The position numbers and the translations under genes were made by a program. A stretch of 64,000 nt of DNA from Gnetum montanum (Eukaryota; Streptophyta; Gnetopsida; Gnetales; Gnetaceae): positions 538,798 through 602,797 of the forward strand of contig MNCI01021399.1 of the NCBI GenBank assembly GCA_015680685.1. Direction: 5' to 3'. Positions 1 to 11,487 of the stretch are shown piece by piece. Numbering within the stretch: position 1 is the first letter of the stretch; the number at the start of each line of letters is the position of its first letter. A model generated the notes under the pieces. The model was not told the origin of the DNA, made no database searches, and saw only the letters and a list, made by a program, of their open reading frames with translations.

Positions 1-2960
1 ATGCATGGAACCAAGTGAGAGCTTGACTTATGCCTATGTTAATAGCATAGATGCATTAGAGTAAGTCCATTGCCAACTTCCAAGTCTTGAAATTTAAAAT
101 ATCAATTGGAGGAAGTTGGAAATCCCTAACAAGTTTAAGCAAGAGCCCCTCGAATTAAAATCATTGCCCACCAGTATGGAATATACATTTCTCTAGAATG
201 GCAAACTGGTAATCATTAACACTAAGCTCGCTCCTCAACAAAACGAAAGATTGCTGAAGATGGTAGATAAATGGTCAAAAGCCTTTGCTTGATCATATCC
301 TGAATTAACTAGAATAGATCCTAGGATATGCTAACATAGAATTTATATTGACCCCTCCATGAAATCTCGACGACAATCGCAGAGGCAATTGAACCCTAAG
401 CTTAAGCAAGTGGTTAAAGAAGAAATTGAACAACTTCTAAAAGTCGAGTTCATCTACCTCATTGCTGATAGTGAATGGGTTAGTCCATTAGTCATTGTGC
501 CTAAAAAGGGAGGTAAATGGAGTGTGTGTATAGACTTTAGGCTATTAAACATGGCAACATTTAAAGACCATTTCCCATTACCATTCATTGACCAAGTCCT
601 AGATACCATTGTAGGGCATTGCTACTATAGTTTTCTGGATGGTTACAATGGATATAATCAAATTAAAATAGTACCAAAAGACCAAGCCAATAGTACATTC
701 ACAAGTCCTTGGGGGACATTTTCATATAGGCAAATGTCGTTTGGCTTGTGTAACACCCTAGCAACATTTCAACATTTGGTTCTAAGTATATTTCAGCAAC
801 AAATAGGGAATGGTGTGGAGGTATTTATGGATGGCTTCTCCACCTACAGAGCAGACTTTGAACAAGCATTGGACCGATTAGAGAAAGTACTAAAATGATG
901 TGTAGAAACCAACTTAAGGCTCAATTGGCAAAAAAGCCATTTAGTGGTCCAAGAAGAAATTGTGTTAGGGCATATGATTTCACAAACAGGGATAGAGGTG
1001 GATCCTAAAAAGATTAAAGTCATCAAAGGAATCACTTGTCAACCTAAAATTGTAAAAGATATCTAATCATTCCTTGGACATACTAGCTATTATAGATGCT
1101 TCATCGAGAACTTTTTGAAGATTGCAAAATCATTGGTAGAATTAACGAAGAAGGACGTACACTTTCAATGGACTAAGGAATGTGAGCTAGCTTTCCAAAT
1201 ATTAAAGCAGAAGCTCATAGAAATACCCATTCTCCAAGCTCTTGACTGGTCCAAACCATTCTACATAATGACTGACGCATCCAACTTTTCTTTAGGAGCT
1301 ATACTTAAATAGTTAGATGACCAAAAGTGACCCTATTACATTCATTGTGCAAGTAGAAGTATTGCTAGTGCATAGCTCAACTACACCACAATAGAAAAAG
1401 AGTTAATGGTTGTGGTATTTGCACTAGAAAGATTTAGGCACTATGTATTAGGCTATAAGATATTTGTACATACGGATCATAGTGCAATCTGGTTCCTAAT
1501 GAATAAACCAACGATGAGCCCTTGCATCATATGGTGGCTCATGACCTTACAAGAGTTCGATCTTACAATGATCAATTGTAAAAGCACCAAAAATGTTGTT
1601 GCTGATCATTTATCTCAGTTACGATGGGACAACACAGAGGATGAATATCCAATCTCTACTGCTTCTCTGATGAACACCTCTTTGTAGGTGTAGTAAACAA
1701 TCAATTAACCATAGAGATAAATTGGTATAGTATTATTCTTACTTATCTTCTCACATAAGAAACACCTCAAGGGTTGGACAAAAAGAAACAATAGTTTCTT
1801 CACTGAGCCAAATATTTCATGGAAATCAATAGACACATTTATAAGGTATGTTCTAATGGCTTGGTTCGATGGTGTGTTCCCGATGTAGATCAATTGTGAG
1901 TTCTCCAAGATTCTCATGAGGGCCCTTGTGGGGATCATTACACCAAGAGACGAATAGCCATTAAAATATTTATTATAGGATATTATTGGCCTACATTGTT
2001 TTGGGATGCTCATCACTTTGTCCAATCTTGTGAGTGCTACCAATGCAATGGGAGAATGACTACTAGAATGGAGGGTCCAAAAAATGGATTCAACCTTTAG
2101 AACCTTTCGACATATGGGGTATTGATTATATGGGGCCTATTACACCAGTGTCCAATGGAAAAGCCTACATTATTGTTGCTATTGACTATTTTACAAAGTG
2201 GGTAGAAGCAGTCATTGTCACTAACTATACATCATCTACCACTGCACGATTTTTTTAACAAGTCGTAAATAGGTTTGGCGTGCCCCGTGCACTTATTTTC
2301 AATAATGGTACACATTTTACAGGTGTGATTTTTCGAAAGTTGATGCAACACTTAGGAGTTGAGCATAAGCTAACTACACCATATCATCCTCAAGTGAACG
2401 ACCAAGCCGAAGTCACCAATAGGGAGATCACAAAAATATTGACATGAAGCATTAGCAAATATAGGTGAGACTAAAGCACCAAACTGAATGACACTCTTTG
2501 GGCATACCACTCCACATGAAAACTCCCTATAGGCTATTCTCCCTATGAGTTAGTGTATAGTAAACTTCCAACACTTCCTATCCAGGCTAAGCTCCGTACA
2601 CTATCTACAACATGTGATCTCAATCTTGAGCTGAATCTAGCACAAAAAGAACAATTAATGAACCTTAACTTGCTAGATGAAAATCAATTAGGCACCCTGT
2701 CATCCAATGAACTGTAGAAGGCCTTTAACAAACAACGTCATGACCTAAGGATTAGGAAAGTTAAATACCAACCAGGAGATAAAGTTTTGTATTGGAATCC
2801 TGCACATGTGCCACAACAAACTAAATTTCAAACATTGTAGAAAGGACCTTATATCATTCATGAAACTTTTCCTTAAGGGGCCATGATGATCTATAAACCT
2901 GAAAGCCCAAATAAGAAATTACTGGTCAACATCCAGCAAACCAAACCTTTCCATGAGTCT
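1..2960 (+). pseudogene. gypsy pol remnant of E1: reverse transcriptase, RNase H, integrase
   Basis: Reverse transcriptase is clearest at 440-900: WVSPLVIVPKKGGKW, CIDFRLLN, SFLDGYNGYNQI, TFTSPWGTFSYRQMSFGL. The catalytic FxDD box reads FMDG at 824-835, so its second Asp is lost. RNase H follows at about 1250-1640 (IMTDASNFSLGAIL retains the Asp). An HHCC-type zinc region is at about 1900-2055. The integrase core is at 2100-2440: GIDYMGPIT, then FNNGTHF where SDNGTHF is expected, then QAEVTNREI with the Glu. Many in-frame stops (for example 898, 1310) sit where E2 has Gln, Arg or Trp. The product would have copied and inserted the element. This copy cannot be functional. Confidence 0.92.
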
Positions 2961-3034
2961 AAAATAGTTGGTACTAACACTAGCTCTATTAAGGGACAAC
3001 CTTGCTCATTATTTTGGATCTCCTCCTTCCAACT

Positions 3035-3049
3035 CAGTCGTGGGGGAGA
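3035..3049 (+). other. internal polypurine-tract-like motif just after integrase (E1)
   Basis: CAGTCGTGGGGGAGA repeats the flank and G-run of the true polypurine tract of the same element at 4981-4996 (TAGTCGTGGGGATA). E2 has the equivalent at 14519-14532. In retroelements a second tract inside the genome can act as an extra plus-strand primer; that role is inferred here. Confidence 0.5.
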
Positions 3050-4506
3050 TGGCCACTAATGCTAACCATTCTAAAGACCTCAGTTCTTTTGTCTTTTTGT
3101 TTTACACATTTTTTTTTACAAATTCTTCATCTTTACTTGTTTTTATTTTACACCATTGTTAACATTTTTACTCTTTCTTTCTCTATTACATTTTTTTTTG
3201 AATTACTCTCACTCATCATATAATAAGTGCTCATGATGATGGATTGTACTATAATGGTGTTGATTGCTAATGTTTTGTTTTTACCTTTCACTTTTAATGT
3301 TGATGCTAAGATATGATTTCATTTAATAAAATAGGCAATGAGTCCACGTCATCCATTCATCCATACAACTCCATGGTCTCCCTTTTTTTTGGAAATGTAT
3401 TGTCCCTTTTTTCTAAGCAAAATTATTAATGAATTAGTGGCTTGGTATTCTTCAAACCAAGGAAAGATACAAATGGATTGAAAAGGGTGTGACTTCAAGG
3501 GGATTCAACGCATTTGTGCTGGCTATTCTCTTGGGTATTTGGATGTTTTTCATAGGTTTTCCACCATTCCACTATTGACCAATATTAGGAAGTTGACTAA
3601 ATCAAATAAGTCTTTGCATGGTGTGGTTCTCACTCAAGAAAACAAAAATAAAAACTGGTGGAAAATTAAAGCATACCCTATAGAAATAATAAAGTAACAT
3701 GGGCTACAAGCATTGGTTATGGCACTGGAAAGATATGTTACCCATGCCTAAAGGTTCCCTCTAACTAAGGCCCTTTCTTGCTTCTTGCTTCTCTATGTTT
3801 CTCTTATTAGAATGGTGGTGGCTCTGTGGAAGCATTCTCATTGCTTCAGGAGGATGGATTGGTCAAGTGTGTTGATGTGAGGTCACTGGATGTGGTTAGT
3901 TTTAATCACATACTACATAAAGGACTTTACACAACTTTGATTCTGGCATTCCATTCCATTCCATTCTTTCTTTCTGTATTGCTTTCCATATTCCAAATCA
4001 TTGCTGATTTTATGATTAGTCTATATCTTGGTTGATGCATTGTTATTCTTTGGTAAACTCTTGTGGGTAAGTTCTTAACCATTATTTCCATATGTCATTA
4101 CTAGAACCTACAAACTCTTTGGTTTGTGGGTTTGTTAAGGCATAAAGGGCATGAGCCTACTTTGGGGAGGATCCACTGGCATTCCTTTTTGGTGCATTTG
4201 TTAAGCTCTTTCCCCCCATCAACTATTTCTTGCAATCAACTATTTCTCGTTCACCCCATCAATGACATCCAAATTTGCTTTTTTTTATTGGCTTCACCAT
4301 TGTTATTTCTCTCATCTTTCTTGTTCTTTATGTTTTCCACCCTATTTCTACAGGAGGTTCGGTCTTCATCGTGCAGACCCTATCACAAATATTTCCATTT
4401 CATTACTTATCTCACCCCTACACCTTAGGTAGTCATTAGTTATAAACCTCTAACCCAGTATCTGCCATACCCACAACCTAGCCAATGTGCTTTATATCGA
4501 GGCAAG
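3050..4506 (+). other. 3' non-coding region of E1
   Basis: AT-rich, with no credible ORF. Landmarks such as CCCATGCCTAAAGGTT (about 3747) and CTTTGGGGAGGA (about 4161) recur in E3 at about 41092 and 41600. This shows that E1 and E3 share an ancestral 3' untranslated region although E3 lacks pol. Confidence 0.6.
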
Positions 4507-4566
4507 GTATCAACAACATTATGTCTTATCTATCCTTGCTAATTCGTGACTATGTTCTCTATGCAG
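4507..4566 (+). other. 60-nt intron candidate before the 3' ORF of E1
   Basis: Donor CAAG|GTATCA, branch-like CTTGCTAAT, acceptor CTATGCAG|ATGGCAATCA. E5 has the same layout and exactly the same length (63773-63832, minus strand), and E3 has a 55-nt version (42461-42515). Agreement at both splice sites between diverged copies supports a real intron. In E1 the ORF that follows is dead (ATGGCAATCACATGA, four codons). Confidence 0.6.
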
Positions 4567-4720
4567 ATGGCAATCACATGAACAATGAACTAGGATACGA
4601 GGGAGCACTCAAGATGACCTAGAGTAAAAAGTAGTTATGTAGAGAACAAGCTTGATCATGTGGTCGTCGATGAACAACGGTGTGCACATTTTTAACATTG
4701 GTAGCAACATGCCTCATTTT

Positions 4721-4724
<4 letters not shown>

Positions 4725-4773
<49 letters not shown>
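4725..4773 (+). repeat. (CT)n microsatellite
   Basis: An uninterrupted CT run of about 49 bp in the E1 3' region; E2 does not extend this far. Confidence 0.95.
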
Positions 4774-4779
<6 letters not shown>

Positions 4780-4980
4780 TCAAGCTATCAAATGAGGGTT
4801 TGGATGTTATCTATGTATAGTGTTCCCCACAATGGTTATGAACACCAATGCTATAATATGTTTGTCAATCCATTCACCGGGCACTTTGAGTTTGTTATTT
4901 CATGTCACTGTCAGTTGTTGTTCAGTCAATAATCCCATACCTTCCCAATATTTTGTAAGGAACTCAAGGACAAGTTTTCA

Positions 4981-4996
4981 TTTAGTCGTGGGGATA
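4981..4996 (+). other. polypurine tract of E1
   Basis: TTTAGTCGTGGGGATA immediately precedes the LTR start TGATGAGT. It matches the tracts of E3 (43460-43473) and E5 (63391-63404, minus strand). It primes plus-strand DNA synthesis in this class of element. Confidence 0.8.
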
Positions 4997-5831
4997 TGAT
5001 GAGTCGCAATATCAAGACCACGATATCGGGTCTGTGATATCGGAGCCTGCCAAGCGATGTCAGACACCCGATGTCAGAACCTATCTCGTTGCCTATAAAT
5101 AAGAGATAGGGGCACTTGGTTTCATTGTTAGTTTCTTAGTCCCTTAGCCAAACTCTTGCAATTTTTCCTTTCCAGAGTTAGAATTATTTTTGAGTGTTTG
5201 TAGTAGGAGTCATAACATGAACGAATCTTTATTCGAGCATTATGTACTTGAGCACACCTTGTGACCAGAAATAAAGATGAACTTTGTGATCAACCTTGCA
5301 ACATTTAGAGTAGCTTAATTATTTCATTTAAGTGTTATTTACTATTATTTTCTACTCTCACTAGTTAGTCAATGTTATTTTTATTGAATCATTAATTACC
5401 AATGAATTAGTACACTCAATACGACCACTTTGAGCATATGTGGAACACTTGGTAACCTAGTAACAACTAGCATTTGGTAATCCCAGTAGTGTTACACTAG
5501 TTTAGGATTTGTTTGGAAACTGGAAATGGATGTTGGTGTTAGGACTAGTTAGAGAATAGTTAACTAGTTAAATCACATTAGTTGTTAAATTATTTCATTT
5601 CTCCCCTTTAAACACCAGGAACATAAAACATAAAAAGCATAAAAATCATATACCTCAAGTTTACTTAACCATACAATTGTGCCTTACAAGTAAGCTTGGG
5701 AAGACAACGATCAACTAACCCATTCTTGTTCTATGTAAGTGCATAAGCACTTAATCCTTGGCATTTGACCAGATTGCACGTAAACGCTCGTATTCGTATG
5801 GTTGGGCGTAGGGATACCTCACCACTCATCA
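4997..5831 (+). repeat. 3' LTR of E1 (835 bp)
   Basis: Starts TGATGAGT and ends ACTCATCA, an 8-bp terminal inverted repeat. U3 carries GATATC cores at 5022 and 5036 and degraded neighbours, then the TATA box CTATAAATAAGAG at 5093. The LTR is clearly homologous to 7334-8181. The far end abuts copia coding sequence, and the first five flanking bases are GAATT. The partner copy of that target duplication would lie left of the window. Confidence 0.92.
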
Positions 5832-7333
5832 GAATTAAATCAAACAAGTTGTATAAATTAAAAGCTAAGACATCAAAGCAAAAATTAAGTGCATTAGCAA
5901 TTATTGATTTAAATTTAGGTATTGATTTGTGGCATAAAAGAATGGGACATCTTGGTGAAAAAGGACTCAAGGAACTTTACAAGTAAGGTAAATTCAAGCT
6001 TTCAAAAGATTCTTTGGATTTTCGTCATCATTATCTACATGTAAATAGAGACATCATAGTTTTCAAAGAAGTAATGTTAAATCTCTTCAGATATTAGACC
6101 TAATACATAGTAATGTATGTGAACTAGTTAAAGATATTAAAACAAGTTCTCTTAGAGGTTCTATGTATTATGTTTCTTTTATTGATAATTATTCTAGAAA
6201 GAGCTAGACCTATTTATTAAAACATAAGTTTGAAGTATTTGGAAAATTTATAAAATTCAAAGCTCTTGTTGAGAATTATTTAGGAAAGAAAATTAAAATT
6301 ATAAAAACTAACAATGGTGGTGAGTTTTGCTCAAATGAATTTAATGTTTTTTGTAAAGAACATGACATTCAAAGGAAAAAGACTATTCTAGGGACTCTTG
6401 AACAAAATGGAGTAGTAAAGCGCTTCAATCAAACATTGATGGAATGTGTTAGATGTATGCTTAGTGAATCTAATATTGACAAGCATTTTTGGGGTGAAGT
6501 AATAACAACTGCATGTTATCTTATCAATCGATCTCCTTCATTAGCATTTGGTGAAAAATTTCTAAAGGAAGTTTGGAGTGGTAGGTTCATTAATTTAAAC
6601 TATTTAAAGATTGTTGGTTGTGAAGCCTATGTACATGTTCCAAAATCTGATAGGTCCAAATTAGACTCTAAGTCTGTCAAGTGTATTTTTCTTGGCTATG
6701 GACATGGTGTCAAAGCTTATAAGTTGTATAATCCACAAAATAAAAGGGTTATTTATAGTCAAGATGTTTTCTTTAGAGAAAAATGTGGATCTATGAAGGA
6801 GGAATATTCAAATACTAAAACTCCTTCAAATGATGTAACTCCTATGTATGTGCCTATTGAAATTAATAATGAAATTTTAAAAGGTCATCCTCCATCAGTT
6901 AGGGATATTACCCCTAGCAAATAGGATGGTGATAACATGGTAAACAAGGAGGAACAACATAAAGAGGGAGAATATAGTTTAAGTGAACAAGATCATTTAA
7001 GATGTTTAACACATATACGACAATTACCTTCACATTTAGAAGAATATGTCATGTTTATTGAAAATAATGAGCCATCAACATATGATGAGGCATGTTCTTC
7101 TATGAAAAATTCATAGTGGAAATAGGCAATGGATACTAAAATGTTATCAATTCATAAAAATCAAACTTGGAAATTAACTGAGCTTCCATCCGAGAGAAAA
7201 CCCATTGGAAATAAATGGGTGTAGAAAATAAAATTGGGAATCAATACAAAGCAGAACTTGTAGCTAAGAGATTTTCTTAGAGAAAGGGAATTGATTATGA
7301 TGAAATCTCTTATCTAGTAGTAAAATTAACATA
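5832..7333 (+). pseudogene. Ty1/copia pol fragment (GAG-pre-integrase, integrase, start of RT)
   Basis: In order: the pre-integrase motif DLWHKRMGHLGEKGL (about 5925-5970); integrase core about 6090-6620 with DNYSRK, TNNGGEF where TDNGGEF is expected, and NGVVKRFNQT where NGVAER is usual; the conserved C-terminal stretch KCIFLGYG and QDVFF (6680-6780); and the N-terminal RT entry NQTWKLTELP...GNKWV (about 7160-7220). Two of the three integrase catalytic residues are therefore changed (Asp to Asn, Glu to Lys). The fragment ends abruptly where the E2 LTR starts, before the RT active site, and begins abruptly at the E1 LTR. Confidence 0.92.
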
Positions 7334-8181
7334 TGATGAATCCCAATATCTGACCCACGATATCGGGCCCTCGATATTGGATGCATGATATCAGAGATGC
7401 CGAAGTGATATCAGACATGCGATGTCAGAACCTGTCTCATTGCCTATAAATAAGAGACAAGGGCACTTGATTTCACACTAGTTTTTTTAGTCCCTTAGCC
7501 GAATTCTTGCAGGTTTTCTATTCTAGAGTTAGAATTATTTTTGAGTTCCTATAGTAGAAGTCATAAAGTAAATGGATCTTTATTCGAGCATTGTGTACCT
7601 GAGTACACCTTGTGTCTAGAAATAAAGACGAACTTTGTGATAAACCTTACAACATTAAAAATAGCTTAATTATTGCATTTCATATTATTTATTGTTATTT
7701 GATATTTTCATTAGTTAATCAATGTTATTTATATTGAATTGTTAATTATCAATGAATTAGCACACTCAACACGATGACTTCAAGCATACATGGAACACTT
7801 GGTAACCCAGTAACGACTAGTGTTTGGTAATCCCAGTAGTGTTACACTAGTTCAAGATGTGTTTGGAGAGTGGGATCGGATGTTGGTGTTAGGATTAGTT
7901 AGAGAATAGTTAATTAGTTAAATCAATTTAGTTATTAATTTACTTCATTTCTCTCTTTTAAGCATCAAGAACATAAAACATAAAATAATAAAAATCACAT
8001 ACCTCGAGTTTATTTAACCATAAAATTGTGCCTTACAAGTAAGCTTGGGAAGACAAAGATCGCATAACTCATCCTTGTTCTATGTAAGCACATAAGCAAT
8101 TAATCCTTGGAGTTTAACTGGATTGCACGTGAACACTTGTATTCGTATGGTTGGGCTTAGGGGGTACCTCACTGCTCATCA
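7334..8181 (+). repeat. 5' LTR of E2 (848 bp)
   Basis: Starts TGATGAAT and ends GCTCATCA. U3 holds GATATC cores at 7359, 7387 and 7407. The TATA box CTATAAATAAGAG is near 7444. The next bases match a tRNA-Asp primer site, which fixes it as a 5' LTR. The upstream flank is copia sequence and not a polypurine tract. Confidence 0.92.
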
Positions 8182-8182
8182 T

Positions 8183-8200
8183 TGGCACTGTTGTTGGGGA
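8183..8200 (+). other. primer-binding site, tRNA-Asp type
   Basis: TGGCACTGTTGTTGGGGA is one base after the LTR and is a degraded match to TGGCGCCGTTGCCGGGGA, the complement of the plant tRNA-Asp 3' end. E3 has a better-preserved copy at 38442. Confidence 0.8.
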
Positions 8201-8316
8201 TTTTGTTGTTTTAGTGCTAATTAGAACTTAGGAAATATTTCCATCGTTGGAATAAACCCTTAGAGTAAGTATCCTACAATCACTAGAAAAGGGTATCACA
8301 CACTAACTAATCAATC

Positions 8317-10670
8317 ATGTCTCCTTCTTATGAAAGTGCTTCACCGACTAGGTCTAACACCATGAATAATCAAAGGTGGGGTGCACATGATGATTTGCCA
8401 ATGCCCCAACAGTTTCCCATGGTATACGCTCATTCTAATGAGTATATACTAGACTTTACCTTTATCCTCCACTAGGATGAACAACTACATTGGCATAATT
8501 TAGAAGGTAACATAATGTTACCTCCTAATTGCTCAATCCCAGGCATGCTTCTTCGTGCTCTCACATGAATTGGTATGTAGCACTTACAATCAGAGTACAT
8601 GGTGCATGAATAAGATTCGAGAGATTATCGACCCATAGAGGCACAACTCCAAAGGGATTTGCAACAAGAGATACATTACAAATCCATGAAGGAGAAGTGG
8701 TCTCAAGATGTTCCTTATGTCCTAAGTGAAAACAAGGGTGGTGAACTTGCCTCGGGAGGTTTCCCACAAACTATTGTTGCTCTCGTTCACTCAATCAAGG
8801 AGTTGTGTATCGAAATATTCACTCAAATATTCATAACCTAGGTTCTGGTACCAATGGACACAAAGGGTCCAAAAAAGGAACACAAACACATAATAATGAT
8901 AAACATTTCGACTGTAATCATGACTGAGACTGTGACCACCAAAGATAGGATGATAGGCATTGTCATGGTGCCAATCCTCCTTCCTCTTCACCTTTATCAT
9001 CTCCTTTCCCCTCTTCTTCAAGATTTGAATGTAGTCACATAAGGAAAGACCATGAGGATAAGGGTAAGCAAAGTAGAAATCACAAACAAAATAGTAAATA
9101 AAGGGGGCAAGGGCATTCGAGAGAGACACATCATGAAATAAGGGAGAGTAGGGAACAATAGATGCATCATAGACACCATAGATAATACGATCACAATGAA
9201 ACCCTACTCACCACCTGAAGTATGTTAGATATAATAGAGGTTGTTAGGATTCCATCAAGGCACCAGAGGGATAGTAGGATCAAAAGACTAGACATGAATA
9301 ACATCCCACGATTTGAAGGAGGATACAATGCTGATCCTAAAAATCATTTACATGCATTCCACGATGCATGTGCCTTGTAAAATATAGAAAATGAGTGGAA
9401 AAAGCTAAAGTTCCTTCCACAGATACTGATCAAGGAAGTAGAAAGCTAGTGCCAGTCCTTAGAACCAAAATCCATTCATCGATGGAGTACCATGTTGGAG
9501 CTATTCAACGATAAGTATCAGATGTACTCCCGAGTGTCCAACTTGTGTAAGAAAATCCAAGGATGGAAATAAGGAGGACATGAACCCTTGGATGCTACCA
9601 TGGTCTAATATTATACATTATTGAATTGTTGCCCTGGCCATGGTTACTTGCAAAAGGAACAACTACACCATCTCGTGGATGGACTTAGGTACGAAATGTG
9701 AACACTTGGGACTTATGCCCAAGGAAGGCTATCCAAGCTCAGAGCCCACCAAATACAAATATTTTTGGAGAAAGTTGCTAAGGAGGAAGGTGAGTTAAGA
9801 AAAAGAGAAAGTGCGGAGAAGTACAATAAAGATCCTTCCATATGAAAGAATGAAATTAGATTTTGTGAAGATGAAGAAGAGTCACCACTTGAAGAAATGG
9901 TGAATAGAAAGACTTTGCCCATTCAAAAATTTGCATCGGAAGTATCGACAAAGGTAGATCAAATGTGGAACTCCATAGATGATAAATTTCAAACTATTCT
10001 AAAAATAGTAGAGGAGTCTAGAGAACAAAGTAGTGACTGAGAGGGAAGGAAAAAGAAGGAAGTTGAGTATGCATGTAACAAAGGTAACGAAAAAGTTTCC
10101 ATCATTGATGAGGTTGTGGATTTGGACATAGACAATGATAGAAGATGTGAAATATGCCAATATGACCATCCTAAAGGATGTTGCTCAGTAGTGTCACATA
10201 TGCAAGAGTTTGGGGTGTATGCACTAAACCCATGGTTAAATAGATGACAAACACCCAGAAGGTTACCTTATCCTTAAGGTAACCCAAGATAGTTCCACCA
10301 ACCCTTGACATATTATTTGAGTAGAGCTCCACCACAACCGAATAAACAGTATCAATAGTGGCAACACCCACAATCATGGGGAATGCCACTACCACATCAA
10401 CAGTACCCTTACCGTCAACCTAACCCATACGGGTATTACATTTAGTAGCCAATCTCTCCACATGACTCTACTGGTCACGTTGCTCCTCAGCCTTACTACC
10501 AGACCCCCAAGTACTATAAAACTCCTTATCCTAGGAGTGATGTTCCACACATGTACTATCCTTCTCATTTGTTTGCACCTCTTCCACCCTCAACTCCATT
10601 ACCACCTGCTCCAATTATGTTGGGTGAGCTTCCTACCCAGCCGCAACAATGTAATGCTATAAGGGTTATC
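8317..10670 (+). pseudogene. E2 gag remnant
   Basis: Candidate start at 8317 (MSPSYESASPTRS). The conserved core at about 9230-9900 (EVVRIPSRHQRD, IPRFEGGYNADPKNHL, YTLLNCCPGHG, LVDGLRYE) aligns with E3 gag. A zinc-knuckle-like CEICQYDHPKGCC is at about 10150, followed by a Gln/Pro/Tyr-rich tail (about 10390-10640). Compared with E3 the N-terminus is several hundred bases longer and includes a His/Arg/Asp-rich low-complexity stretch (about 8880-9190). Numerous stops. The intact protein would form the particle that packages element RNA. Confidence 0.82.
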
Positions 10671-10926
10671 AACCCTTAACCTACTATTGGTTTGGACAAC
10701 TGATCAAAAAAGATACCCTTCTTTAGAATCAACAGCCCAACCAAGTTCTTACAACCACAAGTGGTTAATTATCCAAACACCTTGGTATCATTTGAATCTT
10801 CGGAGTTTCCTTTGAATCAAAGACTGCACCTGTGCATACTACCATGTTAACCCACATCATCACCAATTAGATTAAAGCTGGCCATCTTCCTAGGAAATTC
10901 TCTAATCCTAGAAGTTCTCTTATTTA

Positions 10927-11283
10927 TTTATAGATCATTCGAAATGAGCCTTGCAAAGCTCTTTGGATTCAGGTTCTAGTGTTAATTTAATCTCCCAGGA
11001 AATGTATAAAGCCTGGAACCTACCTCTATTAAAGAAAAGTAATATTTGTTTAGATTTGGTTGACCAATCCATCACTATTCCATTGGGACTAGTGGAGAAT
11101 ATTGTTACCACTGTTTGTGAATGGTCATATCCAAGTGATTTCCAAGTGATCCAAGTTAACAACTATAAGGGGAACTTCCTAATCATAATGGGAAGAGCAT
11201 GGCTAAGTACAATTGATGTGTGCCTAGGAATATGTGATCTTTCCTTAGAGCTATCAAAAGAAAATATGTTTGGAAAGATCTAG
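10927..11283 (+). pseudogene. E2 aspartic protease domain
   Basis: The frame from 10951 is open to 11283. It has the catalytic motif LDSGSSVNLIS near its start and the second hallmark IIMGRAWLSTID near 11190, as in retroviral-type aspartic proteases of plant gypsy elements. The Asp-Ser-Gly triad is intact, unlike most of the rest of the element. It would process the polyprotein. It is cut off by stops on both sides. Confidence 0.85.
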
Positions 11284-11487
11284 AAGAAGAAAGTTTCATG
11301 CATCGCATACAGTGACATTAGGTGCAAATGCATGTAGAAGTCCTAATTCGTACAATGCTTAACATTACCTACATGCAACCAATGTGCATAAGTGACTGAC
11401 ATACAAAGATGCCTATATGCAATAGCCACAAGATAGGAAGGCACCCAGTGGCTGATATTTAACCAAGAGAGCAATTCAACTATATAC

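Larger units (their letters stand above)
1..5831 (+). mobile_element. E1: 3' part of a Ty3/gypsy (non-chromoviral) LTR retrotransposon
   Basis: The order is pol remnant (RT, RNase H, integrase; 1 to about 2960), a 2 kb 3' non-pol region, a polypurine tract and a 3' LTR (4997-5831). The 5' half lies outside the window. The pol sequence is closely similar to E2 over its whole length, so E1 and E2 are one family. The 3' LTR is followed directly by copia coding sequence, so E1 was inserted into a copia element. The family resembles the Athila/Tat side of Ty3/gypsy: tRNA-Asp primer site in the sister copies, no chromodomain, and a long 3' region after integrase. Confidence 0.9.

Noticed and set aside
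844-1035. Minus-strand frames antisense to the gypsy pol copies (also 1705-2043, 12327-12518, 13189-13440)
   Set aside because: They are mirror frames of the pol coding sequence and recur at the same places in both copies because the sense protein is conserved.
3002-3223. Hydrophobic short frames after pol in E1
   Set aside because: Low-complexity T-rich sequence; no signal peptide logic and no counterpart in E2 beyond composition.
8561-9129. Separate genes on either strand in the E2 gag N-terminal region
   Set aside because: They overlap the gag remnant and its His/Arg/Asp-rich low-complexity stretch; no independent support.
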